Shown here: positions 34,814-43,336 of the stretch, one piece after another
How the letters are laid out: each line of letters opens with the position of its first letter
Numbering within the stretch: position 1 is the stretch's first letter
Assembly (NCBI GenBank): GCA_023439545.1
Contig: JAEXNT010000049.1
Location: forward strand, 1-50,242
Origin: Bacillota bacterium
GTDB taxonomy: Bacteria > Bacillota > Clostridia > Acetivibrionales > DTU013
Length of the DNA: 50,242 nucleotides
Direction: 5' to 3'
The notes under the pieces: generated by a model
The model's input: only the letters and a program-made list of their open reading frames with translations
The model's database searches: none
Told to the model about the DNA's origin: nothing
Made by a program: the position numbers and the translations under genes

Positions 34814-35998
34814 TTGGGATTGATGGAAGCATTCAAGATGGCGGTCAAAAGTATATTGTCGAACAAGGGACGTTCGATTCTGACGATGCTCGGCGTCATC
34901 ATCGGCGTAGGAGCGGTAATTGCCGCAGTGGGCTTTGCACAGGGCACGACAAAAAACATAACGGACTCAATTTCGAGCATGGGTACCAACCTGATCCAGG
35001 TCAACATAATGGGCAGGGGGAGCAATAGAAACGTCACATATGATCAGATGAAGGCGTTCGCCGACGAAAACAGCGGTTCGATCAGCGGAGTAGCGCCACA
35101 GATGAGCGTTTCCGGAGTAACGGTCAAAATGGGCTCGAAGACTATGAGCACGACCACTGTCATGGGTACGTCGCCCGACTACGAAAAAATCAACAACAGG
35201 CCGGTCTCATCGGGAAGGTTCCTGATGGACAGTGATCTTAACAACAGGTCAAAGGTCGCAGTTATAGGAACCGCGGTCGTAAATACGCTTTTCCCCGGTC
35301 AGGATCCGCTCGGACAGAAGCTCAAGCTTAACGGCAGTATATTTACAGTGGTGGGCGTGCTGACAGAAATGGAATCAGGGCAGTCCAATACGAGGGATGA
35401 CTTTATTGTAATACCTGTCACGGTGGCGCAGAGGCTTGGAAGAAACACCGCCATAAGAACTTTTTCAGTAATGACCCAGGATACGGCGGATATGGACAGC
35501 GCGGTGGAAAAAATAGAAGCCTTCCTGCTCGATATTTACAAGGATGAAAATGCCTACAGGGTGACTAATTCGGAGCAGATGCTCGAAACGCTCGACCAGG
35601 TTACCGGAATGATGATGGCGATGCTTGGAGGTATCGCGGCGATCTCACTGGTCGTCGGCGGTATCGGAATCATGAACATAATGCTTGTATCAGTAACGGA
35701 AAGGACCCGGGAGATCGGTATCAGAAAGGCGATAGGAGCCAAGAAAAGGAACATATTGATACAGTTCCTTATCGAAGCCGTTATGATAACGGGTCTCGGG
35801 GGACTGACAGGCATATTGTTCGGAGTCTGTATCATAAAATTCATTTTCGGCGGGTTGAACATTGTCCCGGAAGCCTATTCATCCTTCTGGATGGCGCTGT
35901 CGTTCGGTATCTCGCTGCTGACGGGTGTGGCATTCGGTATGTTCCCCGCGGTTAAGGCATCCAACCTTAACCCGATAGATGCTCTGAGGTTTGAATGA
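34814..35998 (+). CDS. ABC transporter permease, MacB/FtsX type
   Basis: A 394-residue permease with one N-terminal helix (ILTMLGVIIGVGAVIAAVGFA), a ~210-residue extracellular MacB-type periplasmic-core domain, and three C-terminal helices (MMMAMLGGIAAISLVVGGIGIMNIMLV; FLIEAVMITGLGGLTGILFGVCIIKFIF; FWMALSFGISLLTGVAFGMFPAVKA). The coupling helix region ERTREIGIRKAIGAKKR is typical. The likely start is TTG 34814, directly after the ATPase stop, because GGAGGT at 34801-34806 fits it; ATG 34823 would be 16 bases away. With the adaptor and ATPase it makes a complete tripartite-like exporter for a Gram-positive envelope; substrate unknown (peptide, lipid or drug). Confidence 0.92.
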   Translation: MGLMEAFKMAVKSILSNKGRSILTMLGVIIGVGAVIAAVGFAQGTTKNITDSISSMGTNLIQVNIMGRGSNRNVTYDQMKAFADENSGSISGVAPQMSVSGVTVKMGSKTMSTTTVMGTSPDYEKINNRPVSSGRFLMDSDLNNRSKVAVIGTAVVNTLFPGQDPLGQKLKLNGSIFTVVGVLTEMESGQSNTRDDFIVIPVTVAQRLGRNTAIRTFSVMTQDTADMDSAVEKIEAFLLDIYKDENAYRVTNSEQMLETLDQVTGMMMAMLGGIAAISLVVGGIGIMNIMLVSVTERTREIGIRKAIGAKKRNILIQFLIEAVMITGLGGLTGILFGVCIIKFIFGGLNIVPEAYSSFWMALSFGISLLTGVAFGMFPAVKASNLNPIDALRFE

Positions 35999-36045
35999 TT
36001 TACCGTTATTGATTTTCTTAAAAAACATTCATGGGAGGTTTCACA

Positions 36046-38049
36046 ATGAAAAAATTCCTGGCTTTACTGATCGCCCTTTCAATATTTACATTATCGGGTA
36101 CGGCTCTGGCAGCAAGCAGCGACGTACCGCAAACCTCGCCGTATTATGGAGCCGTTGCGCGCGTGACTTCGCTCGGTCTGATGGACGATGCGGCGAATAA
36201 TGCTTTCAAACCGAACGATGTTACGACGCGTGAGCAGTTTGCCAAGCTGATCGTAATGGCGGCAGGCCTCAGTGATACTGCAGACTCGATGAAGGGTTCG
36301 ACCATATTTTCCGATGTGCCTGCAAACGGCCAGAATAACGGTTATATCAATCTTTGCCTGAGCAAAGGCTACATGGCGGGACTCGCCGACGGCAAATTCC
36401 ACCCGAATGACGGTATTACATATGCCCAGGCCGTTACTGCCATGATCAGGGTACTCGGTTATGCCGACGCCGATATACCCGGCACATGGCCCAGGAATTA
36501 CATGGAGAAGGCGAAAGCGCTGGGCTTTGCGGTCAACGGTTCGCTGACAGCCGATTCCAGGGTGCAAAGAGGCGTAATGGCACAGATGCTCGATGTGCTG
36601 CTCGATACGGATGTAAAAGCGGCAAACGCCCAGACTGAGGCAAAGACGCTGGCGGAAGCCTCCGGTCTTACAGCTGCCGGCATGTATACGATCTACAGCA
36701 AGCCTGTTGTATACTACAAGGCCGACGTAGTCAATTCAAAGCTTGGAGGTATCGATCTGAGCGGTAAACTCAATATAGTAAGAAATTCCGTGGACAACAG
36801 CACGGACCCCGCTGCGGTAACCAGCGGCGAGGCCATAAAACCGGGTGATATTCAGGATTTCAACATATTGTACCAGGTGTCGGACAAATCCGGAAAAAAC
36901 AAATATGTACTTGTAATTGACAATAAGGTCTCGGGAACTCTTACAGGCATCCTGCCCGATAAAAACGCCCCGGCGAAGGTCGAAGTGGACGGCAGGGCAT
37001 ACGAACTCGACAAAAACTTCAATACTTCCAAGCTTACCGGAGCCAATTCGTTCAGCCTGGATGACGGAGTGACTCTGCTGCTCGGCTGCGACGGTAAGGT
37101 CGTGGATATGCAGGAAGCCCTGTATTCCGACAATTCAAGCTTTGCGTTCGTCATGAACTATACCAGCTACAAATCTGTCGACAGCAATGATTACGGGATC
37201 ACGAAGTATACGGTGAAGCTTCTGATGTCGAACGGTTCGGTCAACACCTTCGACTGCAATACGAGCCCTGTTGCGCTTAAGGGAAAACTTGCAGCCTTTA
37301 CAAAAAATTCGGATAAATCGGTATCCCTGAAGGAATTGAATTATACGACGCCCGGAGAAGTCAATATTAATAAGGACAGAAGAAAGATATATTCCGGCGG
37401 CAACATCTATGGCAACGATATTGCAGGCAACGTGAAGATATACAATTTCATGTCCAACGATGATCAGCTGGATGCGCAGGCCGAAATACTGAGCTGGTCG
37501 GACCTGCCTTCGGGCAGGCTGCAGTCGGGCACAACACTGTTTTTGAATAAAACTGGTGATTTTGAAGACGTAAATTTGATACTTCTCGATAATGTATCCG
37601 GTAAATCCTATCAGATGGGCGTCGTTAAGACGGTCAGATCCAATACCCCTACCTCTACCGACTCCACCGCATATACTTTCACAATTGTAATCAATGGAAA
37701 GGATTATACTTATACTTCCGTCGGAAATGATTACGGTATCAGCGCGGGTTCGGTAGTAAGAGTCAGCATATCCGGCAACTCGGTAAACAATCTGCTCGAG
37801 GTCAGGAATCCCGATACCCAGTCCAATATGATACAGGCTGTCGATAAGGACAGGATCAGGGTCAACAGCCGGACATACACGTTCACTGACGACAAGCTCA
37901 TATATCTTGCCGGCCCGGATGGAAACGTAAGGGCCATCGACGCCTCGCAGCTAAGGACCGATGGAATGTATGCAAATGTTTCGATATTTACCGACATCGA
38001 CTATGCTTCGGGCGGCAAGGCAGAAATGGTCATTGTCAAAACCTATTGA
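36046..38049 (+). CDS. Secreted SLH-domain surface protein
   Basis: A 667-residue exported protein. The signal peptide is MKKFLALLIALSIFTLSGTALA with a cut after ALA. Three SLH repeats lie at ~25-200 (YYGAVARVTSLGLMDDAANNAFKPND; FSDVPANGQNNGYINLCLSKGYMAGLADGKFHPND; TWPRNYMEKAKALGFAVNGSLTADS), followed by ~460 residues of beta-rich, Asn/Asp/Ser-rich sequence with no family I recognise. SLH repeats anchor it to the wall polysaccharide. GGGAGGTTTCACA precedes the ATG. It follows the permease gene by 47 bases and ends with a strong terminator, so it is probably the last gene of the exporter transcript. Confidence 0.85.
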   Translation: MKKFLALLIALSIFTLSGTALAASSDVPQTSPYYGAVARVTSLGLMDDAANNAFKPNDVTTREQFAKLIVMAAGLSDTADSMKGSTIFSDVPANGQNNGYINLCLSKGYMAGLADGKFHPNDGITYAQAVTAMIRVLGYADADIPGTWPRNYMEKAKALGFAVNGSLTADSRVQRGVMAQMLDVLLDTDVKAANAQTEAKTLAEASGLTAAGMYTIYSKPVVYYKADVVNSKLGGIDLSGKLNIVRNSVDNSTDPAAVTSGEAIKPGDIQDFNILYQVSDKSGKNKYVLVIDNKVSGTLTGILPDKNAPAKVEVDGRAYELDKNFNTSKLTGANSFSLDDGVTLLLGCDGKVVDMQEALYSDNSSFAFVMNYTSYKSVDSNDYGITKYTVKLLMSNGSVNTFDCNTSPVALKGKLAAFTKNSDKSVSLKELNYTTPGEVNINKDRRKIYSGGNIYGNDIAGNVKIYNFMSNDDQLDAQAEILSWSDLPSGRLQSGTTLFLNKTGDFEDVNLILLDNVSGKSYQMGVVKTVRSNTPTSTDSTAYTFTIVINGKDYTYTSVGNDYGISAGSVVRVSISGNSVNNLLEVRNPDTQSNMIQAVDKDRIRVNSRTYTFTDDKLIYLAGPDGNVRAIDASQLRTDGMYANVSIFTDIDYASGGKAEMVIVKTY

Positions 38050-38077
38050 TACGCCTCTCATTACATTTTGACGGAAG

Positions 38078-38120
38078 GGACGTTTCCGGTTTGGCTTGCC
38101 GACCGGAAATGTCCTTTTTT
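38078..38120 (+). terminator. Terminator of the envelope cluster
   Basis: GGGACGTTTCCGGT pairs with ACCGGAAATGTCC (one G-T pair) and TTTTTT follows at 38115-38120. Confidence 0.95.
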
Positions 38121-38315
38121 GCCAGGGTTCGATCGAAGAATAATAAGTATTTTATATAAATAATAATTTCTTACAATAGGTGATCAGATCGTTATTATAC
38201 AATGAAGGATATACGAGTCTATTGCTGTATAAATTTTAGTATACATAACCGCCGAAATTTGATAATCTTTTTTTAGCATGGTAATATCCTAAGTAAGAGG
38301 GCGTGAGTAAAGCTG

Positions 38316-39578
38316 ATGCAGTCAAATGATTATGGTTTCGATTATGACCGGGCGAAGCGCGATGCAGAAGTTTTCAGCCGTTCGACAGGGATTGGATGCA
38401 TTGTCATTGATGACGCCGGCAATACGGTAATCGAGGCATGCGGCGGGAAAACGTGTTCGTTTTGCAGCGCCGTGCAGCACAAGGGTCAGGGCTGTCAGAA
38501 CGCTCACCTGTATGGCAGCTACCAGGCTGAAAGGTTCGGCGGAAAATATATATTTTTCTGCCATATGGGGCTTGTGCATTGGGTATCGCCCGTAACCAGG
38601 GATGGTATAATGAAGGGGGCAATGCTCGGAGGCCCTGTAATGATGATGGAACCGGACGAATTCCTGCTCGACGACCTGCTTGCAAACAATCACCTGGATG
38701 AAGCTACTATGCGGGAACTGAAGCAACTCATTCAGAAAGTGCCGATCATCACACCCGAAAGCGTCAACGACCTTTCGGAACTGCTGTACATAGTTGCTTC
38801 GCATGTTTCGGGAGAGAATGCCGCGGCGTATCAAAACGACAGGGATTATCAGGAGCAGCAGTCCGAGATATCGGAATACATTCATTATATAAAGACGATG
38901 GGCGGCGATCAACCTGAAAATTACCCGGTCGAAAAAGAACGGGAACTGCTTTCACTAATTTCGCTGGGAGATAAAGCCGGATCACAGAAGGTGCTGAACG
39001 AGATACTCGGGCATATTTTCTTCTCGACCGGGGGAAATTTTGAAGTAGTCAAGGCTCGGATACTTGAACTGGTCGTTCTGCTTTCGAGGGCGGCCTTGGA
39101 AGGCGGCGCGGACGTCGAGCAGATATTTGGTCTCAACTATAAATATCTGTCGCAGATACATGACTTTAAATCCGTAGATGAGCTGTCATTCTGGCTTTCG
39201 AACATTATGGCGAGGTTCACGGACTGTGTGTTCAACCTGACAAATGTAAAGCATATCGACGTTATATACAAAGCTGTCGATTATATAAAAAGAAATTATA
39301 TGAAGAAGATTACGCTTGAAGAAGTCGCATCAAACGTGAATCTGAGCACGACGTATTTCAGCGCGGTATTCAAGGATGAAATGAAATGCAATTTCAATAG
39401 CTATATCAACAAAATAAGGATAGAGATGAGCAAAAAGCTGCTGTCCGACAATACGATACCGCTCGTCGATGTGGCTAACCTGGTGGGCTACGAGGATCAA
39501 AGCTATTTTACGAAGGTGTTCAGGAGTCAGACGGGGATAAGCCCGGGAAAGTTCAGGGAAAGAAGAGGACAACAATAA
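38316..39578 (+). CDS. PocR-domain AraC-family regulator
   Basis: A 420-residue regulator. Residues ~10-165 are a PocR sensory domain with a cysteine-rich loop (KTCSFCSAVQHKGQGCQNAH). PocR domains were first seen in the propanediol/cobalamin regulator and are thought to sense hydrocarbon-derived small molecules or metal. After a helical middle, residues ~315-418 are an AraC double helix-turn-helix (ITLEEVASNVNLSTTYFSAVFKDEMKC; IPLVDVANLVGYEDQSYFTKVFRSQTGISPGKFRE). A corrinoid protein gene starts 31 bases after its stop; PocR regulators commonly sit beside corrinoid methyltransferase genes, so it probably controls one. Confidence 0.9.
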   Translation: MQSNDYGFDYDRAKRDAEVFSRSTGIGCIVIDDAGNTVIEACGGKTCSFCSAVQHKGQGCQNAHLYGSYQAERFGGKYIFFCHMGLVHWVSPVTRDGIMKGAMLGGPVMMMEPDEFLLDDLLANNHLDEATMRELKQLIQKVPIITPESVNDLSELLYIVASHVSGENAAAYQNDRDYQEQQSEISEYIHYIKTMGGDQPENYPVEKERELLSLISLGDKAGSQKVLNEILGHIFFSTGGNFEVVKARILELVVLLSRAALEGGADVEQIFGLNYKYLSQIHDFKSVDELSFWLSNIMARFTDCVFNLTNVKHIDVIYKAVDYIKRNYMKKITLEEVASNVNLSTTYFSAVFKDEMKCNFNSYINKIRIEMSKKLLSDNTIPLVDVANLVGYEDQSYFTKVFRSQTGISPGKFRERRGQQ

Positions 39579-39609
39579 TTTTAATATAATACAAATCAGG
39601 AGGTTTCAT

Positions 39610-40248
39610 ATGGGAATATTGGATGACATATCTATCAATCTGCAGCAGGGAAAGGCGAAAGTAGTAAAGGAACTGGTACAGAAGGCAATCGACGAGGGCA
39701 TGGACGCACAGACCATTCTGGATGAGGGCCTTCTGGCAGGAATGTCGATCATTGGAGGAAAATTCAAGAACAACGAAGTATATGTTCCTGAAGTTCTGAT
39801 AGCTGCAAGGGCTATGAATACAGGTTCCGCGCTGCTCAAACCGCTGCTGATATCGAGTGGCGCGAAGGCCAGGGGAAAAGTTGTGCTCGGCACCGTTAAA
39901 GGCGACCTGCATGATATAGGCAAGAATCTCGTAAGGATGATGATGGAAGGCAAGGGACTCGAGGTATACGACGTCGGTATAGACGTATCGGCGGATAAAT
40001 TCGTAGAAAAGGCAAAAGAAGTGGACGCGCAGATTATAGCCTGCTCAGCGCTGCTTACCACTACAATGCCCGAGATAAAGAACGTTATCAAAGCGATCGA
40101 AGACGCGGGTATGAGAAGTAAAATCACCATTATGGTTGGCGGAGCTCCGGTAACGGATGCTTTCTGCAAACAGGTCGGAGCTGACATTTATACTCCGGAT
40201 GCGGCAAGCGCCGCCGAAGAAGCTGCAAAGGTCTGTACCGCAGAATAG
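39610..40248 (+). CDS. Corrinoid protein for methyl transfer (MtbC/MtaC-like)
   Basis: A 212-residue two-domain protein that carries a cobalamin cofactor and shuttles methyl groups between a substrate:corrinoid methyltransferase and a corrinoid:carrier methyltransferase. The N-terminal helical cap spans ~1-85 (VPEVLIAARAMNTGSALLKPLL) and the Rossmann-like B12 domain ~88-212, with the cobalt-ligating DxHxxG motif at Asp99-His101-Gly104 and SALLTTTM and GGAPVT loops. AGGAGGTTTCAT precedes the ATG. The URO-D-type methyltransferase at 46.7 kb could be its partner; the first-step methyltransferase is not in this window. A terminator follows. Confidence 0.93.
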   Translation: MGILDDISINLQQGKAKVVKELVQKAIDEGMDAQTILDEGLLAGMSIIGGKFKNNEVYVPEVLIAARAMNTGSALLKPLLISSGAKARGKVVLGTVKGDLHDIGKNLVRMMMEGKGLEVYDVGIDVSADKFVEKAKEVDAQIIACSALLTTTMPEIKNVIKAIEDAGMRSKITIMVGGAPVTDAFCKQVGADIYTPDAASAAEEAAKVCTAE

Positions 40249-40275
40249 TCATCGATGTGTTGCAGTAATTCATAC

Positions 40276-40316
40276 AACCATGAAAAGATGCCGGGATGCA
40301 TCTCTTCATGGTTTTT
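40276..40316 (+). terminator. Terminator of the corrinoid gene
   Basis: AACCATGAAAAGATGC (40276-40291) pairs with GCATCTCTTCATGGTT (40298-40313) with one mismatch, then TTTT. Confidence 0.93.
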
Positions 40317-40404
40317 TACTTTCCTGCCGCATTGAATTTTGCATGCCGGTTTGATATAGTTCTTATATAGCAATGGTTTGGCTAAGGATCGGCTAAAATA
40401 TTAA

Positions 40405-40507
40405 TTCCGATTCTTTTACGGGGAATGGAGCGGGCTGGTCGCATACTGCGTATGCTGCTCGCCCATGCAGCCGGGTTAGTGGAGTTCCCCGGAAAAGATT
40501 ATCGGAA
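40405..40507 (+). ncRNA. Candidate structured leader RNA upstream of the ACT-domain gene
   Basis: A 103-nt element with a ~20-bp basal stem: TTCCGAT (40405-40411) with ATCGGAA (40501-40507), TCTTTT with AAAAGA, CGGGGAA (40419-40425) with TTCCCCG (40485-40491). Inside, GCATAC-TGC-GTATGC (40441-40455) is a perfect hairpin, and GGCTG (40434-40438) can pair with CAGCC (40468-40472) while the overlapping GGGC can pair instead with GCCC at 40461. Two exclusive pairings are what a switch would need. It ends 46 bases before the ATG of the ACT gene. I do not recognise it as a known riboswitch class; a mobile palindrome is the alternative. Confidence 0.5.
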
Positions 40508-40553
40508 GTTATATTTTAACGATTCCTAAAAACGCATTAAAAGGAGTGTTCCT

Positions 40554-40823
40554 ATGAAGGCTGTAGTAACGGTGTTGGGAAAGGACAGGGTCGGGATAAT
40601 TGCGGCAATCAGCACGATTTTGGCTGAATGCAACGTTAACATACTGGATATATCGCAGACCACCATGCAGGATATCTTTACGATGACGATGCTTACGGAT
40701 ATAGGCAGGTCCTGCGTCGATTTCAGCGTCCTGTCGGACAGGCTCGAGGCGGAGGGGAAAAATCTTGGGTTGTATGTAAAGCTGCAGCACGAGGATATAT
40801 TCAACTCTATGCACAGGATATGA
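40554..40823 (+). CDS. ACT domain protein (UPF0237 type)
   Basis: An 89-residue single ACT domain (KAVVTVLGKDRVGIIAAISTILAECNVNILDISQTTMQDIFTMTMLTDI). ACT domains bind amino acids and regulate a partner. This stand-alone type resembles GcvR-like regulators and is usually encoded directly before a UPF0210 gene, as here (24-base gap), which suggests that the two form a complex. AAAAGGAGTGTTCCT precedes the ATG. Confidence 0.93.
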   Translation: MKAVVTVLGKDRVGIIAAISTILAECNVNILDISQTTMQDIFTMTMLTDIGRSCVDFSVLSDRLEAEGKNLGLYVKLQHEDIFNSMHRI

Positions 40824-40846
40824 ATACAGGAGGCTTATAGATAAAA

Positions 40847-42205
40847 ATGCTATCCAAATATGAAATACTTGAGACGTTGAAAATGATCAATGAAGAGAAC
40901 CTCGATATCAGAACGATCACGATGGGGATATCTCTTCTGGACTGCTGCCACCCCGATGGCGAGGTTTGCAGGCAAAAGATCTACGATAAGGTGATGGGTT
41001 ATGCCAAGGATCTCGTTAAGGTAGGCCGCGATATAGAAAAGGAATACGGCATACCGATAATCAACAAGAGGATAGCGGTGACTCCGATAGCCCTCGTAGC
41101 CGGTAGCTGTGCGGACCAGGATTATGTCAGGTTCGCATATACACTGGACAGAATAGCCGATGAGCTTGGAATCGACTTTATCGGCGGTTTTTCTGCATTG
41201 GTGCACAAGGGCTATACGCCAGGCGACAGGAAGCTGATAGATTCCATACCGGAGGCGCTGGCCGGCACTAAAAAGGTATGTTCCTCCGTCAATGTAGCCA
41301 CAACGAAATCCGGTATCAATATGGATGCCGTGGGGCAGATGGGCAGAATCATAAAACGGGCTGCCGGGCTGACAGCAAATGAAGGCGGGATGGCCTGCGC
41401 AAAGCTTGTTGTGTTTGCGAATGCACCCGAGGATAACCCGTTTATGGCAGGAGCGTTCCATGGGGTAGGCGAACCGGATTGCGAAATCAATGTCGGCGTA
41501 AGCGGCCCCGGCGTTGTAAAATGTGCGCTCGAAAAGGTCAGGGATGCTGATTTCAGCACGGTTGCAGAGGTGATAAAGAAAACCGCCTTCAAAATAACCA
41601 GAATGGGACAGCTCGTAGCACAGGAAGCATCACGACGCCTTGACGTGCCCTTCGGCATCGTGGATCTTTCATTGGCTCCAACTCCCGCCGTAGGCGACAG
41701 CGTTGCGCAGATACTTGAGGAGATGGGACTCGAAAGGTGCGGTACGCATGGTACCATTGCAGCGCTTGCACTTCTCAACGACGCCGTCAAGAAGGGCGGA
41801 ATAATGGCCTCTTCGAGCGTTGGCGGGCTGAGCGGGGCGTTCATACCGGTAAGCGAAGACGCGGGTATGATCGAAGCGGTCCAGAAGGGCGCATTGTCCA
41901 TAGAGAAGCTTGAAGCCATGACATGTGTCTGTTCGGTTGGCCTCGACATGATAGCCGTTCCAGGCGATACTTCGGCTGAGACCATTTCTGCGATAATTGC
42001 CGACGAAACCGCGATAGGCGTTGTAAACAACAAAACGACCGCAGTCAGAATAATACCGGCTCCCGGCAAGGTTGCGGGAGATGTGGTGGAATTCGGAGGG
42101 CTTCTGGGCACAGGTCCCGTTATGAGCCTGAATAAATTTTCAAGCGATGATTTTGTTAAAAGGGGAGGCAGGATACCAGCCCCGATAATAAGCTTGAGAA
42201 ATTAG
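40847..42205 (+). CDS. UPF0210/DUF711 family protein
   Basis: A 452-residue protein of the conserved UPF0210 (PFL-like, DUF711) family, whose members are predicted to have a glycyl-radical-enzyme-like ten-strand barrel without an established reaction. Recognisable stretches are NLDIRTITMGISLLDC, VTPIALVAGSC, GINMDAVGQMGRIIKRAA, GVSGPGVVKCALE, PTPAVGDSVAQILEEMGLERCGTHGTIAALALLNDAVKKGG and the end GGRIPAPI. It is full length for the family. It is almost always paired with the ACT protein found just upstream, which probably senses an amino acid for it. AGGAGGCTTATAGATAAAA precedes the ATG. Confidence 0.93.
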   Translation: MLSKYEILETLKMINEENLDIRTITMGISLLDCCHPDGEVCRQKIYDKVMGYAKDLVKVGRDIEKEYGIPIINKRIAVTPIALVAGSCADQDYVRFAYTLDRIADELGIDFIGGFSALVHKGYTPGDRKLIDSIPEALAGTKKVCSSVNVATTKSGINMDAVGQMGRIIKRAAGLTANEGGMACAKLVVFANAPEDNPFMAGAFHGVGEPDCEINVGVSGPGVVKCALEKVRDADFSTVAEVIKKTAFKITRMGQLVAQEASRRLDVPFGIVDLSLAPTPAVGDSVAQILEEMGLERCGTHGTIAALALLNDAVKKGGIMASSSVGGLSGAFIPVSEDAGMIEAVQKGALSIEKLEAMTCVCSVGLDMIAVPGDTSAETISAIIADETAIGVVNNKTTAVRIIPAPGKVAGDVVEFGGLLGTGPVMSLNKFSSDDFVKRGGRIPAPIISLRN

Positions 42206-42532
42206 AAAAGTACTGGCTGAAAAAATGTGCCGTTGGTTAAATTGCGCAGGTCGATTTTATATTGAGAACATGCTTCAAGCCAAAGAGCATGTAAATCAAG
42301 TTCTGTGCAAAATCAAACGTGCCTCGCCTGTGAGCCGTGCTCACTCGAACAGGACGTGATTTTGCTTTGGACTTGCTTGATTAACATGCCCTATTGTCTC
42401 TACGCATACGTTCTTCACTATAAAATCGACAGGCGCAAACAATAATGTGTTTTCTGAATGGTTTGCTTCTCAGTTTCTGGTATAATATAAGGGGACACAC
42501 CTCTGTAGGAAGCGAGGCTTTGTTGCCGAGGA
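42206..42532. other. Intergenic region with large palindrome
   Basis: 327 bases holding the 101-nt palindrome at 42288-42388 and, after it, a TATAAT (42480-42485) and a GC-rich leader hairpin before the phosphodiesterase gene. No open frame. Confidence 0.7.
42288..42388. repeat. 101-nt imperfect palindrome
   Basis: Nested arms: CATG at 42288 with CATG ending at 42388, AATCAAGT with ACTTGCTTGATT, CAAAATCAAACGT (42308-42320) with ACGTGATTTTG (42354-42364), CCTGT with ACAGG, and a perfect tip GTGAGC-CGT-GCTCAC (42330-42344). No T-run follows. It can form a cruciform or a long RNA hairpin. Confidence 0.7.
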
Positions 42533-42540
42533 ATGTCCCT
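42491..42540 (+). promoter_or_regulatory. Leader hairpin before the phosphodiesterase gene
   Basis: GGGACA (42492-42497) pairs with TGTCCC (42534-42539) and TTTT follows; inside, CCTC can pair with GAGG at two alternative places. A TATAAT lies just upstream at 42480-42485, so the structure would be at the very 5' end of the transcript. It could be an attenuator or simply the terminator of leaky upstream transcription. Confidence 0.4.
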
Positions 42541-43336
42541 TTTGACACTGAAGCAAAAAAACCGGATCGTAGATGGAAAGGGGTTGGGCGATATCGTTAA
42601 ACCTGTGATCATTGCTCATAGGGGAGCGTCGAAAATGGCTCCCGAGAATACTATGCCGGCATTCAGGAAAGCGCTGCAGCTTGGCGCCGGGGGTATCGAG
42701 CTGGATGTGCACCTGAGTTCTGACAGCCATCTTATGGTTACCCACGACGAACAGCTTGAGAGGACCAGCAACGGCCATGGCCTGTTAAAGAAAAAGACCT
42801 TCGCCGAGCTCAGGGAACTCGATTTTGGTTCCTGGTTCTCGCCCGAATTCAAGGATACCAGGATACCCGAGTTGGAAGAGGTTCTGGAGCTCATCTCGGG
42901 ATGGGACGGCCTTCTGGACATTGAAATCAAGAACGGCCCAATTTTTTATCCGGGGATCGAACAGGCTGTTGCCGATACATTACATAAATATGACCGTATC
43001 AGGCACACGATCATATCCTCATTCAACCACTACAGTCTTGTGGAAATAAGGAGGATAAACCCTGAAATAAGAACTGCGCCCCTTTACATGGCAGGCATAT
43101 ACGAACCGTGGGAGTACGCAAAAAGACTCGGCGCCTGCGCAATTCACCCTCTGTTTTACAATATCGTCCCGGAGGTCATGAAGGGCTGTAAACTTAACGG
43201 CATTATGGTCAACCCCTATACGGTCGACCAGCCGGACTATATAAAGGCAATGGCTGCAGCCGGAGTGGACGGCATAATAACAAATGTACCCGATGTTGCT
43301 TTGAAAATAATCAAAGAAATGGGAGGCGCATCATGA
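42533..43336 (+). CDS. Glycerophosphodiester phosphodiesterase
   Basis: A 267-residue TIM-barrel enzyme that splits glycerophosphodiesters into glycerol-3-phosphate and an alcohol. Motifs: AHRGAS with His29-Arg30, PENTMPAF (Glu38), ELDVHLSSDSHLMVTHDEQLERTSNG (metal and catalytic residues Glu56, Asp58, His71), and DIEIKNG. It has no signal peptide and is therefore cytoplasmic. The start is unsure: ATG 42533 overlaps a leader hairpin and its GAGGA is adjacent, while a TTG at 42586 or GTG at 42605 would also keep all motifs. Its stop overlaps the transporter ATG (ATGA), so the two are coupled. Confidence 0.88.
   Translation: MSLLTLKQKNRIVDGKGLGDIVKPVIIAHRGASKMAPENTMPAFRKALQLGAGGIELDVHLSSDSHLMVTHDEQLERTSNGHGLLKKKTFAELRELDFGSWFSPEFKDTRIPELEEVLELISGWDGLLDIEIKNGPIFYPGIEQAVADTLHKYDRIRHTIISSFNHYSLVEIRRINPEIRTAPLYMAGIYEPWEYAKRLGACAIHPLFYNIVPEVMKGCKLNGIMVNPYTVDQPDYIKAMAAAGVDGIITNVPDVALKIIKEMGGAS

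Larger units (their letters stand above)
40249..40553. other. Intergenic region with terminator and large structured element
   Basis: 305 bases between the corrinoid gene and the ACT gene: the terminator at 40276-40316 and then the 103-nt structured element at 40405-40507. No open frame. Confidence 0.7.

Noticed and set aside
41212..42111. 299-codon minus-strand frame
   Set aside because: Antisense to the UPF0210 gene; Ser/Pro/Thr-rich shadow without a ribosome site.
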